Below, one piece after another: positions 46,669 to 58,694 of a stretch of DNA of 64,000 nucleotides. The translations under genes were made by a program, and so were the position numbers. The stretch's first letter is position 1. Every line of letters begins with the position of its first letter. The notes beneath the pieces are model-generated. The model had not been told where the DNA came from. It saw only the letters and a list, made by a program, of their open reading frames with translations, and searched no databases. Origin of the DNA: Oscheius tipulae. Its lineage: Eukaryota; Nematoda; Chromadorea; Rhabditida; Rhabditidae. Where the stretch lies: NCBI GenBank assembly GCA_037178975.1, contig JASJZH010000003.1, positions 7,564,001 to 7,628,000 on the forward strand, written 5' to 3'.

Positions 46669-49335
46669 ATGTCCGTCCAGACTGAAGGTATCATTCGTTT
46701 AATCAGCAAAAAATGTCAAAACTCTAGGGAAGAAGCACCATTCGACTACTGAGAGTCTGTACCCGGAGACGCAGTTCAGCTCTATTGAGGACACCCAGGG
46801 CGAAGACTGCGCCTACATTGCCTCCACGAGGATCACCAAGTGTAAGGAGGACGCCGAGTTCAACGACATCTTCCGTCGTGCTCAGGAGGCTATAGCCCAG
46901 GGCGTGGATCCGGAACTGATCGCGGCCGGCAGCAGTGGATCCTACTTTGTTCGCAGTGTTGACGGGACGAATCTGGCTGTATTTAAACCAAAAGATGAGG
47001 AACCATTCGCGGCACTGAATCCCAAATGGCCCAAGTTCTTCCAAGTGAGTACTGGGGAACAAATAGGAGGTTTGGGATGGGTCTTTGCCTCGGGAAAGGA
47101 ACTAGAGATCTAAAAACCAACAAGTTCAGCTGAAGCCTCGTTGACATCGTGACATGATGTTCCAGCTGAGCTGCCGTGACAGAAGCAACGTTCTCGCAGA
47201 GACATACCTCCCAAACTGATTCGATTTGCCTTGCAAAGAGTAATTGCTGTCACAAAGTATCTGTGACAAATTGCCAATTAAGACTTCAGACCCATACATA
47301 GAGGCTTTAGGAAATTTAGAATTAAATTATTAGACTTCTACGGCTTGAAAATCTAGAGTGTGTCCCGCAAATTGCTATTCCGGTATTCAATTCCTGCGTA
47401 ATTGATGGAAATATGACAAGCTATGTATGGAGAGAGTACATAACGGAGAACCGAGATTTAGATTCTGGGCAATCTTACATACTGTGAGTACGAAGGGGGT
47501 GTAGGACTGTTAAAGTCTCTTTCATCTTCTCGAGTAGACGTCAAATATATTAAAAATCCAATCTCACTGATCCCTTATCCTGTCCCGTCTCTGTCAGAGC
47601 ATGTATTTCAGTGGCTACCTATCGGAGACTGGCGGCAGACGACCCTTACTTGCTACTAACCACTGACTATTTAAAAGCAAGACTTCTGGAATGTCGTCTT
47701 GCCTAGGAGAGGCTAGGGAACCGAGTGCTCACATAATGAATGATTCTTTGAATAAGAAGAAGTTTTAGCATGGCGGAACCTTTGAACCAACCACCTTTTC
47801 CCATTTTCCATGTACAATCCAGTCTAATTTGACGCCTGTCTAGAGGTCTGACTTGTGCTAAAAGAGGAACTTTTCATTAAACGACTGGTTCAAAAACTTA
47901 GGTAAACGGACTCATTTGTGGTATGAATACATAGGATACTCTGGTTTCCAGTAGCTTAGCTGAGTATGCAATATTCTTCGCGTTTTTAACCGGATTCATC
48001 GACTTTGGTATGTCGTAACCCTTTAAGGAGCAAGATTATGGGTCAAACGAGCCTCTAATGGACATTACAAGGGACCTTGAAAGACATAACCAAGCCCTCA
48101 AACTCTCTACGATTCAATGACCAAACTCTTCCAGCGCGTTCTGTGCTTCTGCTGTTTCGGACGAGCCTGCCTGATCCCGAACAGCGGCTACCTATCGGAG
48201 ACTGGCGCGAGTATCGTCGACGCTGCTCTCAGCCTCAACATCGTTCCCAAGACGCGTGTAGTAAAGCTTGCCAGTCCGGCCTTCTTCTACACTCGATGCT
48301 GCGGCATGAAGGAGGAAATCCGTCCGAAGGAAGGCAGCTTCCAACTGTTTGTCAGCGGCTACGAGAGCGCCTATGCCGTCTTCGCGCGCTGGGAATACGA
48401 CACGAAGCTGCTGAGCAAAGAAGAGGACAAGAAGTTTACTGTGCAGTTCCAAATGATGTGCGTACTGGACTACGTGATTCGAAATACCGACCGTCATCTG
48501 GACAACGTGCTCATCAGGTAAGTAGGCTACTCAAGAAACTCTAAATAGCTTATCCACATTCCTTTCTCTAGCTATGAGCTGTTTTTCCGAATCTGGCGAA
48601 ACTGCCAGAAAACCGGGATTTCTTCGGTTTTGACCAAAGCGATGGACATAAAAGTTACTCAAAGAACTCGCAAATGAAAAGTGACTTCGAGTAAATACAA
48701 CATCGTAGAATGTTAGTTGAAAATATCTGAAAGCAGGTTTCAGAGACACATCACCATTAGGATTCATTAGAAGAGTCATCTAGACTACTTCCTAAAACTC
48801 ATTTCCTACCAAAGTCTGAGAGAAGACAACAACAAGACGTCCTAGACGCTATTTCCTATCAAATATCCCCTTTTTCAGACACGTCCCGGGCAAAGTACTC
48901 GAGCTGGCCGCCATCGACAACGGTCTGGCCTTCCCGATCAAGCACCCGGAGTCTGTGAGTCGCCTTCGGACCTATCCGTTCCGCTGGGCCGACCTGCAAT
49001 GGGCCAAGCGTCCTTTCGATTCGGATCTACGATCTCATCTGCTTGAGCTGCTCACGCCGCGCTTTGTTCATGGTCTCTGCCGCGAGCTTAAGGCCCTCTT
49101 CCGCCATCCAATCGGCAGCAACCGGATTCTCGTCTTCAGTCAGCTTCGCGTCGTCCGCGGACAGATCTACAATCTGCGTCAGGCACTCCAGGTTGGTGAG
49201 ACGGCGGCCGAAATGACGCAGAGGGAGCCCGTCCTGCTGAGTCGAAACTACAGGAAACAGGTGCCGGATACGGAGGAATGGATGCGCTGGTTCCGAATGC
49301 GATCCATCGACACCACAGACAGAGCTTGCTGCTAG
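46669..49335 (+). CDS. PI4K2A: Phosphatidylinositol 4-kinase type II
   Basis: Makes phosphatidylinositol 4-phosphate on Golgi and endosomal membranes. Exons 46669-46687, 46728-47044, 48135-48517 and 48879-49335 join to 391 residues. Family hallmarks are GSSGSYFVRS (nucleotide loop), VFKPKDEEPFAALNPKWPK, the palmitoylated cysteine motif (CFCCFGRACLIP, family CCPCC-type), GYLSETGASIVDAAL, DYVIRNTDRHLDNVLI (catalytic DRxxxN-like) and IDNGLAFPIKHP (metal-binding D). An acceptor-like CCTCAG precedes the ATG by 15 nt. The N-terminus is short compared with human PI4K2A (479 residues). The 1.1-kb intron 2 contains a palindromic element and a partial copy of exon 3. Confidence 0.95.
47211..47291 (+). 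repeat. Palindromic element, copy 2 (PI4K2 intron)
   Basis: CCCAAACTGATTCGATTTGC, then TAATTG...TGTCACA (47249-47255) pairing with TGTGACA (47263-47269)...CAATTA, then CTTCAGAC. The flanks and the ACAAAGTA core equal those of 13004-13080, whereas the paired arms differ in sequence. Confidence 0.55.
47612..47633 (+). repeat. Exact partial copy of PI4K2 exon 3 inside intron 2
   Basis: Twenty-two bases starting GGCTACCTATCGGAGACTGG are identical to exon 3 at 48186-48207. The copy is preceded by an acceptor-like TTTCAG two bases upstream. The match ends abruptly on both sides. Confidence 0.7.
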
Positions 49336-49572
49336 GGCAGTTTTCTTCATCTCTCTCCCTTTCTTTGAGAACAGACGTGTTGATAAACTACTATCAAAAA
49401 AAAACTCTATAGGCGTGATTTTGAAGACAAAGAGCAGGATATACTGTCAAGGGAATATTGAAAGATGAGAAGAAAAGGTCTGAAGGGCTAGAAAATAGAA
49501 AGAAGAAGTGTTTGAAAAATGTATGGGACAAGAAAAAGAAAATACCGAGTAAATACCACTTAGCCCCATTAC

Positions 49573-50660
49573 TTAATGCTTACCGTGGAGATTAGGAGGT
49601 TTAATGACAAAGGTACAACCGAGAATGACCCCTAGAAAGGATATGGGATGAAAAAATCTGTTCAGACGACTAGGACCCATGTTTTTAGGTGGCAACTTTT
49701 TGGAAAGTGCTATCTTTTGCCTTTTTGTAAGAAGAAAGTCAACAAAAAACCAACCTGAAGCACTCCTCCGAGAAGTGATCTGTACAGATACATCCCTGAC
49801 TCGTGACACTAAAGCCCGTGTTCGCCTTCATGCGGAGAATTTCCTGAACAATGTCAAATTTTCTAACCGAAACACCCGACTAACGCTATATTTGAAGCCC
49901 AGGGCGCTTCCCCACAGCCGTCGCCTGTCCAAATCGTCCGGAAAGTTGAGATAGAGCTCGTCGCCTTCGATCTTTCGCTGGCAGGCAATGCAAACTGGTT
50001 CTTTTTCGACGTAACGGGACTGAATTCGGGATCAAAGCGTTCAAAATAGGACTTACAGCAACAGGCATCTCGTTCTGGTAGCAGATCCTCATCTTGTCGT
50101 CTTTTCCCCACTTCACGAAGAAGTTATAACCAGCCGGGGAGGTGCTGGTGACTCTGGCCATCACCTGGACGTTCAAATCTGGCGGCAGGCTTGAGTAAAT
50201 TCGTTCCACAGTGCTTTCTGAAGATTCAGGCTTGAAAAATTGGGCAGTGACCAACTTTTGGGACTCTCGAGCGACGTTTTCACGGCCTCTTCTCCAACTT
50301 TGGCGTCTTTAGGCAGCACAAACTGGTTTTCCACGTCTTCTGTCTAAAAACAGGGAAACAATGGACAACAGCTAGAAAAAAAAGTACCTTTTCATCGTCT
50401 TTTTTGACAGAAGAGACCAGCTCCTCATCCAGATCACTTATGTGGGCCTTGTCTGTGAGCTCTTTTGTCTAAAAATTAGTCAAAATGCTGGAAAAAAAAA
50501 CTCGGACCTTTGGAGCATTATTTTCAGCTGGAGCAGCTTCCTTCTGCCTCAAGAGACAACTGTCGGCCTTCTCGACGTGTTCCGAAGCGACAGAATCGGT
50601 CTCGGGTTCGAGAACGGGCTCCTTTTCCGTCTTGCCCGCTTCGGTTGTTTCTTCGCTCAT
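49573..50660 (-). CDS. THAP-domain protein with C-terminal zinc finger
   Basis: The ATG at 50660 directly follows TTTTTCAG. The N-terminal half is acidic and low in complexity (MSEETTEAGKTEKEPVLE, DLDEELVSSVKKDDEK). A middle exon gives RIYSSLPPDLNVQVMARVTS and FFVKWGKDDKMRICY. The C-terminal part is a THAP-like C2CH module: VCIACQRK, LYLNFPDDLDRRRLWGSALG, then after a 41-nt intron GCICTDHFSEECF. THAP domains bind DNA and derive from P-element transposases. The terminal exon (KLPPKNMGPSRLNRFFHPIS) ends at 49573. The frame between exon 3 and its continuation needs a short intron (about 44 nt) near 50270-50310. The specific family member is not identified. Confidence 0.65.
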
Positions 50661-51355
50661 CTGAAAAACTGTTCATAGTTTTGTAAGGAAAAAGAGGTGA
50701 GAGAGAGTTATGGGAAACAGAAAAGCAGTCACAAAAACCATCTGCATCGATGGGCATTCGCCATAATGAGGAGACTGGGTCCTAGCGCGATAGCTGGACA
50801 TAGGGCCTCGAAACATCTCGACCCTCGTTTGAGTCTGCCATTCAAAGAGCCTAGCACATTAGCTTCTTTCTTCTACTTTTGCTCTTTTCTCGTATCTCTC
50901 GTCTTTCACATGCTTTACACGCAAAAGAGATATTTTCAGCAGGGAAGACTGGCAAAACGTGAAGGAAAATATTAAAATCGGGGATCTTTAAAATATAAGG
51001 AGCTGTCTCTCCGTTCGTCTAACAGTCGGAAGAGATCGTGCTTTAAATAAAAATCGTCTTCGAATTCCCGGCAAAATTCCCCGTGCTTTTTGAAACTACA
51101 GTACTTTGAACGGTAGAATTGGCGCGAATACGTCAGTCTAAGTTTTTTTTTTTATATCCCTATTTTCTCTTGCTATCCTTATTTCTCACCTTTTTTCGAC
51201 CAAAACTACAGTATTAGCTTTGTGTAATATAGAGGGTAGCGACCAGCTACTGTTTCAGTCGTTTATGCAAAGAAAAACGGTCTAAAATCGTGTTCCCAAC
51301 CTCCTTCTCTTCTTCAAACTTTATCATCAAAAAAATACGATGAAAATCGGTTCAG

Positions 51356-54300
51356 ATGGCCTCAATTCAAGTATTGAACCCCAAGGCCGAGCTGGCTAGA
51401 CATGCTGCCGCTCTCGAGCTGAACATCAGCGGTGCTCGTGGCCTACAGGAGGTCATGCGATCCAACTTGGGACCCAAGGGTACCCTAAAGATGTAAGTAA
51501 TGCCTCCTACCTATTTTTACCGATAGTATCATAAAAATGAGATATTTTTCCTAATTTTAGGCTCGTATCGGGCGCCGGAGACATTAAGCTGACGAAGGAC
51601 GGCAATGTGCTGCTTCACGAAATGCACATCCAGCATCCGACGGCTTCGATGATCGCCAAGGCCTCGACGGCCCAGGATGACGTGACAGGAGACGGCACGA
51701 CCTCGACAGTGCTCCTGATCGGCGAGCTGCTGAAGCAGGCTGAGACCTACGTCCTGGAGGGCGTCCATCCGCGTCTCATCACCGAGGGATTCGAGTGGGC
51801 CAACGCCAAGGTCCTCCAGTTCTTGGAGAACTTCAAGGAGAAGGTTATTTATCGCTTTTTATCCTAATTTGTCTCTTATGTAAGCTGAAATATTGGCCAG
51901 GAGAGCTACATCAACTTTTTCCACGTAGCGCAGCCGGTTAAAGTGTCGATTGTTGCACAATAGGTTCTGGGTTCAATTCCCATTCAAGTCAAAATTTTTT
52001 AGTGTCCGGTAAAACCCTCCATTAATACTTTTGTTGTGTGAATTTGTGGCTACTTTTATCTGTTTCAAGGCTCCCAGCACGACTTTTACCACATAGCGCA
52101 GTCGGTAAGAGCGGAATCGGTCCTAAAGCTTGACAAAATTTTCTGCTCAATAAATCTAGTCAAAGGCTCCTTGTTGCTACGCCGCAGCTCCAAGTTCCGC
52201 TTTTTCTGCATAGTGCATTCGGTTAGAGTACCCAATACGAATCTGAAGGTCCGTGTTCGGATCCAAAGTGTGATAACGTTACCTATTTTTTGCGAAAACA
52301 CTCGAGAACATGTTTTTTCCCGCTTAGCCATCTCAAATCTCCCGATTTCCAGGTAGAAATTAACCGCGAGACGCTCATCGACGTGGCCAGGACCTCGCTG
52401 CGCACGAAGCTCCATCACAAGTTGGCCGATCACATCACAGAATGCGTGGTGGACGCCATCTTGGCCATCCAGACTGGCTCTGAGGCTCCCGATCTCCATA
52501 TGGTCGAGAAGATGGAGATGCAGCACGAGTCGGACATGGATACGCAGCTGGTCCGAGGACTCGTTTTGGACCATGGAGCCCGTCATCCGGATATGCCGAA
52601 GCACGTCGAGAATGCCTACATTCTCACTTGCAATGTTTCCTTGGAATACGAGAAGACGTAAGTTTCTTGGCTGTGTTTTTTGAGTAAGAAAACGTTCATC
52701 ATACTAGACGGCAATCTAAATCAACGTCTCCTAAAACTCTAAAATAACGCTATTCTTTCAGCGAGGTCAACTCGGGACTCTTCTACAAAACAGCTGCTGA
52801 ACGTGAAAAGCTCCTGGCTGCCGAGCGCGAGTTCATTACCCGTCGTGTCCACAAGATCATCGAGCTCAAGAACAAGGTATCACTTAATTCTTTCTATACC
52901 TTTTCCGCCTTTTGCGAACCTAAAAAACTTCTTAAACTTTAGGTCTGCGCTGGCGACGAGAAGAAGGGCTTTGTCGTAATCAACCAGAAGGGAATTGACC
53001 CCCCGAGCCTGGATCTCCTGGCTTCTGAGGGCATCTTGGCTCTTCGACGAGCCAAGAGACGCAATATGGAGCGTCTGCAGCTGGCCGTTGGAGGCGAAGC
53101 TGTTAATTCCGTCGATGATCTGACCCCAGAGGCCCTCGGATGGGCTGGACTTGTCTACGAGCACACCCTGGTCCGTTTTGGCTCGTAAACTCGGAAAAAT
53201 GTGTGGGTTTTAGGGAGAGGACAAGTACACGTTTGTGGAGAACTGCAAGGACCCAAAATCCGTGACCCTGCTGATCAAGGGACCCAACAAACACACAATC
53301 ACCCAGATCAAGGACGCCATTCATGACGGACTTCGTTCCGTCTTCAATGCCATTGAAGACAGTGAGTACTTTTTTTAGTTTTCATTGGAAAATGACCAAG
53401 GGTATGCTCAAAAGATTCTATTCATCTTTAAATTTGAACGCAACCGTTTGCGCGATGATAAGGCGGTAATGGCGACCTACAGTACCCCCACAAGGTTTTC
53501 AGTTCGTTAGAAGTTTTACGCGAACTTTGTACAACTGCTTTTGCGCATTTCTAACGTTCGCCAGCCGGACGTACGACACACAATAGCGGTAGATATTGAA
53601 GCTGTGAAAGTGTTTGAAATTGACCAAATGCTCCATATGGAAGTTACGATTCTTGTCGAGTTGTCACCGTTGGAAAACGGGAATTGGTTCCTGAAAAAAT
53701 TGGTCTACAGACATGTGCTCAGATACAGACAAGGTTCTCCATCTTTTTTTTAATTTCCCCTCTTTCAGAAGCCCTTCTCCCGGGAGCTGGAGCCTTCGAG
53801 GTGGCCGCCTACTGCATGCTGCAGAAGGAGATGAATCAGCTGAAGGGACGGGCCAAGCTCGGAGCCCAGGCCTACGCCAACGCCCTGCTCATTGTGCCGA
53901 AGACACTGGCCATGAACAGCGGCTACGATGCCCAGGAGGCAATTGTGAAGCTGACCGAGCAGCGACAGGCCGCCGAAGATATTCCTGTAGGACTCGACTT
54001 GGCCAGTGGAGAAGCCTACCAGCCGTTGGTAAGTATTTTTGCATTGGAACATGGTCTAGTCGTGATGATACGGGAGGGAATTCAGCGCCTGTCTTTTCCA
54101 ACCTAACTTCTCCCTATTAACAGGGTTCTCTTATGCAATTCCCGTCAGCCTTTTCCATGTCTATCGCTGTCAAGTTGTCCAAATTAGTTTTTAAGCGTCT
54201 TCTCCAATATGTAGCGATCTTGGTTTGTTGTCGTGTTTTTTTTCAAACTGTTCTTCTGAAACGATTTCCGGTCGGTAAAGGTATCTTGTCGTGCAGCCCT

Positions 54301-54873
54301 AGCAGTCTATTCAATCACTCGTAGCCAGTTAGTTTTCAATCTGACTCTGTCCCAACTCATTCTTAAAAGCCTTCTTTCCACCTATTGTTGCCAATATTCA
54401 GTGAAAGACTGCCATCTCCAATTGGAGAAAAGAGCAAATTTAACATAGTGACATAAATACTCAATGCTCAAGGAGTCTCAAGCTGACTATTTGTCACCTC
54501 TTCATCTTGTTTTCGTTGAATCTTTATGCTCACCGAAAGAGACAAGTTTCTATCAGAATCAACGCCAGAAAATATGTGAAAAGAGGTTCCAGGTTTTAAG
54601 GCGCTTAAAGGAAGCATAAGGAACATCCGGAATCAATTTGTGCTGTTTTGCTAGAAGTGCTATTACAGATTGTCAAAGTGATGGAACCACTGAAACTTTA
54701 AAGCTTTTGTCTAATTGTCATTTTTTCAGGGTGTCTGGGACAATGTGATTGTGAAGAGAAACAGTCTTTCCTCTGCCACGGTCCTCGCCTGCAATCTGCT
54801 CCTCGTCGACGAGGTCATGCGAGCTGGAATGACGAATCTCAAGTCGGGCAACAATCCCATTGCCGATGCCTAA
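51356..54873 (+). CDS. cct-6: T-complex chaperonin subunit zeta (CCT6)
   Basis: A subunit of the cytosolic chaperonin that folds actin and tubulin. Eight exons (51356-51492, 51561-51843, 52353-52657, 52762-52876, 52943-53170, 53214-53361, 53769-54028, 54730-54873) join to exactly 540 codons (539 aa), the usual family length. Motifs: [47 protein letters not shown] (ATP site), [38 protein letters not shown] and [20 protein letters not shown], closest to zeta subunits. The acceptor TTCAG touches the ATG, fitting trans-splicing; the ATG at 51340 is out of frame. Intron 2 contains three tRNA-like repeats. A polyadenylation signal AATAAA lies at about 55030. Confidence 0.98.
51918..51990 (+). repeat. 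tRNA-like repeat 1 in CCT6 intron 2
   Basis: A-box GTAGCGCAGCCGGTTAAAG (51925-51943) and B-box GGGTTCAATTCCC (51969-51981), 26 nt apart, shorter than in real tRNAs. Confidence 0.6.
52086..52125 (+). repeat. tRNA-like repeat 2 in CCT6 intron 2 (5' half only)
   Basis: CATAGCGCAGTCGGTAAGAGC is A-box-like and preceded by TTTTACCA, as the first repeat is preceded by TTTTTCCA. No B-box follows. Confidence 0.45.
52202..52272 (+). repeat. tRNA-like repeat 3 in CCT6 intron 2
   Basis: CATAGTGCATTCGGTTAGAG (52209-52228) and a weak B-box GTGTTCGGATCC (52253-52264), again preceded by TTTTTCTG. It is more diverged than repeat 1. Confidence 0.5.
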
Positions 54874-55029
54874 TATCCGAGTGATTTGTCGTGCTTTTTT
54901 TCTCTCTCTCTCAACATACTTTTTGATCCTCGCGCTTTGACTCCCTGTTAGCTTTTACCATGTTTTTTTTCAAGTTGTTTGCTTCCGAAAAAATTGTTGC
55001 CTCGTTTACATTTTTGCCCAACTTTTTGC

Positions 55030-55035
55030 AATAAA
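55030..55035 (+). terminator. CCT6 polyadenylation signal
   Basis: AATAAA about 157 nt after the stop codon, in a T-rich 3' region. Confidence 0.55.
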
Positions 55036-55069
55036 AAAGCCTTTGAAAAGTTGGGAGTTATTATTGGAC

Positions 55070-55612
55070 GGGAGGGAGAAGAAACCAAGGGTGATCGTCC
55101 ATCATGGCTTGGTGGAGAATCCCAAGAGAGGGTGAGAGATAGGGTAAGGAGTGACAGACAGGGTAAGAGAGAGATAGACGGGGATACAGAGACAGAGATA
55201 GTGAGAGACTATAAAAGGGAGAGAAATAGGGACAGTGAATGAGATAGAGACAGCGAAAGAGAGATAAGTACAGAAACAGATAGTGAGGCTGTGAGTGGGA
55301 GGGGCGTGGGGAGACACATAAAAACTGAGAGAAAGAGATAGGGACAGTGAAAGAGATTGGGAGAGAGAGAGAGAGAGACAGAGTAGCCTTCAGCCTATTG
55401 GGATCCCTTCTTTTTCCCATGCTTCTTGCGTTCGTCCCCTCACCCTCTCTCTCTTTTTCTCTCTCGTGGGGGCCATCGATCGTCACCGACCAGCCTCTCG
55501 CCACAAGCCTAGGCTTTATATAACCGGGAAGCCGGAGACAGCCATGAACGGTTTTAGCCTCTCTGTCTCTCTCCCTCTCACTATCTCTCTCTCTCTCTCT
55601 CTCTCTCTTTGC
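55070..55612. repeat. GA-rich tract followed by CT-rich tract
   Basis: From about 55120 to 55385 the plus strand is a run of GAGA/GACAGAGA words. From about 55435 to 55610 it is CTCT words, with uninterrupted CT repeats near 55584-55608. The two halves could pair over more than 100 nt. It separates CCT6 from the following intergenic region. Confidence 0.6.
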
Positions 55613-58600
55613 TCTATGAATGCGTTCATCACAGTCGTGTAATCTCCCGTGTGTCGGTTTTTGATTTCATCTCTTTCTCTCATCGGCCGTTAATTGTGTA
55701 TGGGAAGGGCTCGTTTTGTTGAAAATTCGAGCATTTCAGCTCTTCTTGTTGGGCTTTTTTGATCTTTTTGTCATATTTGTCTCGCAAATTCAGGGAAGAG
55801 CTTTAGGTAGAAAGTCCGACTGTTTACTTACATTTTCCTGTAGAAATTCTGTTTGTTGAGTAGTTTTATTTGCATTTATTCCCCTACTGTTTGTCATTGT
55901 CTTTCGATAAGAGGCGAGTAAAAAAACTGGGGGGAATTAGATGGCAAAACTTTTTGACCTGGAAAATTTTGAAAATTCGCCGTTTAGAAAATTTGAATTC
56001 CGTTCGAACGAAAAGGCGGGAACACAAAGATTGGGATTTGGCTTATATACCTGCTTCTCTTTTCTATCGTCTTCGCTCTACCTAAAAAGTTTTTTCTTTT
56101 TCCTATAACTATATTCCCTGACCTATATAGAATGGTTTCCGTTTAAAGTGCATGCTCTTTTTCACCCCTAAACCTCAACAATTTGGTTGACGATGCGTTT
56201 TATTGAGTGTTCCATTATTTTCTGATCCGCTTTCTCTTTTTTATTTCATGTTTTTACATAGAGAAGTGTTCAGAGAGTGAGAATATATAGACGAGTAACT
56301 ACCATAACCTATAACGCATTCAGTTCAGCGAAGCATAACGACTTTTCGGTCAAAAACTTGGATTTGGTTCTTCCTCGTATTCTCAATTCTTCAACAGTTA
56401 TTTTTAGCCGTTTTCTGCCCACCAGGTTTGGTTTTCATATGTACAGTAGGTAAATTAAGTGCATAAACCTTCATCACAAGCCAAAGATTATCTCCGTACC
56501 CACTTAGAATCCGTCTTTTTTTAGTCAGGAATCTCGTTGCCACGTGTCTTTCCATTCTTCCTATCATAGATTATCACTTTTTCGACCTCGATTTGACTGA
56601 TAAGAGCGTGAATTCCTTTGAGGGGGGCATCCTTTCTTCCCTATATCGGTGTCAATTGTCATTTGCATACTCTCTCCTAGCGGCAAAAGTCAAGGTCATA
56701 AGCGGCCGTGTCGGCCTTCTTTCTCGCTTGTGCCTTGGAGATAAAACGGCCAGATTTGCTTCTCGCTCCCTCTCTATCCATGCAGTTTTATTGCTCGCTC
56801 TCGATTGTTGCCCTTCTTCACTCTGCCCCGCCCTGTGTGTGTCGTCGCGTGTGAGCCTTTTTCGACGATCTGCAAGCATTTTTAGCGTGGTTTCTTGGAT
56901 GATTTCTTGCATTTAAAATGTCGTGTTGAGTCGTGTAGGTAAGCTTTCAAGCCCCGCTTATTAATCTGGTCTTGCTTGATTTGTTGGAGGTGCCCTTGTT
57001 GAACATCTTTGCCCAAAGTTGGTCGTTGATCTGTCCATAAGTCCTCATGAACTGTTTCATGCCTTACAACACTCCTAAGTGCTCTACAAGCATTCTGGAC
57101 TGAAATGCATGAGTTTTTACACGTAACGATGAACAAATTCTTGCCTAGAATCCTGTACCAGGAAGTCAGTTCAAACTGATCGTCATTGTTCCATGATTAT
57201 TTCGAGTATTTTGTACGGAAATCGAATGTTTCCTCTCCAAATCTTGGGCTTTATTATTATCATTACATAATCCCTTCTGAACTGATGACGGCTTTATAAG
57301 CGTTTCGGAACATTTTACTTATCTAAAACCTGCGATTCATCAAAACAGTACAAAGAAAATCAAGCCCTAATGTTCTGACTCGATATTGGGCTCGAAAATC
57401 ATTCTCGCCTCCTTCTCGACTGATTTACTACGTTGTTTCATGCCTTACAAAGTCTCCTATGCCCGAATGTAAGCAGAAAATCAAGTTCTCGTGGTCTAGA
57501 ACTCGATACTTGGCTCCCGAGGTTAGCCGTTCGTCTCAAGTTTCAACCTCTCCCTCTCCGAGTTCTCAGCCGACGAGGCTCACTCGTTCACTCTTTCAAC
57601 AATCGTTACTTTTTGAGCTTTTTGTCCCTAAAAGTTCGGTGTTCTGGTCTCATTACAGTCTCTCTTGTCTGTTGACATCACAAAAAGTGAGAAAAATCTA
57701 GGCTCGGCTGAGCGCTGAAGCCCATAACCCATTTGCCAGCTCATAATTTCGCGATTAATTCAATTTACGTCCGTTTCTGCTAAGCTCCAACGATTCAGTT
57801 TGCTTGTTCTTCTAATCTTTTTCCCTATGGTCTCCAAAAGACTAAATAGAACATTCTTGTGAATTTGTCATTTGCTCAAAGGTTCTTTGCTTGTCTGACT
57901 CCTCATCGTGTTTTCTACCGAACTGTTACTAATCCTGGTCCCTAAGGGATACCATTCATTCCGTTTCACACCTCTTTTCCTCGACAAAATGTGCTGAAGC
58001 TGCTCAAAATTCTTTGATATAGTAATATCCGAGGTTTTTCATTAGACCAGTACTATTAAAGCCTTGTTTCACTGAATTAACTCTGTAACCAGTCCTCAGG
58101 ATCTACCCTGCAGCCATTGTTACACAAATCTCCGGAAAGAAAGAGATTTTTGTTAGTAGGCGTTTAGCCCCCATTGGCCCCAAGATCCATGCCTTTCAGA
58201 CTCATTTTCTTGCTATGCATTTGACTGTTCCTCAGCAGAACCTAGTATGAATGTTTATGAGGTAGTCTTGCCTTATTCCCTTCTAAAAATCGCCTAACCT
58301 TCTTAGTCCATATCCTCGATGATTCATGGACTCTCTTTTTTTGCTTTTCTGATTTATTGATTGGTTATCTACCGTCAAAATTCAATTATAAACCATGCAA
58401 ATATGAGTCTAGGTCCCCTCTCCTCCTTAAAAATCGCCCAAGTTTTCACCCTCTGGGCTCCCTTTCTCTGCTTCATAGCCCCGCATAAGATGGATACTCT
58501 CATAGCCCTCTCGGCTGCTCTCTAGAGCATCTTCTCATGTTGGAGTGACGCATCGATTTCTGCTCTTCATAGCCTCCTCGTCATAAGGCTCTTATTTCAA

Positions 58601-58694
58601 TATATGGCTACTTTTTGTTGTCTAAATAGCCCATTTTCAGTGAGGAGTCCCTGAAAATTGACAGCAGTCAGGACGTCCCTTCCAGCCTCACACA
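55613..58694. other. Long intergenic region with local duplications, no gene recognised
   Basis: Three kilobases of T-rich sequence. Local direct repeats occur: TGTTTCATGCCTTACAA at about 57055 and 57437, and AGAAAATCAAG at about 57355 and 57476, each followed by an ACTCGATA-containing stretch. A minus-strand frame near 56930-57136 contains LWTDQRPTLGKDVQQGHLQQ, which might be transposase-derived, but this is not convincing. Confidence 0.4.

Noticed and set aside
54133-54324. 63-codon open frame in the last large CCT6 intron
   Set aside because: It lies between exons that join in frame without it and shows no CCT similarity.
56882-57136. Possible mariner-type DNA-binding relic (minus)
   Set aside because: Only a loose resemblance in one frame; no catalytic motif or inverted repeats nearby.
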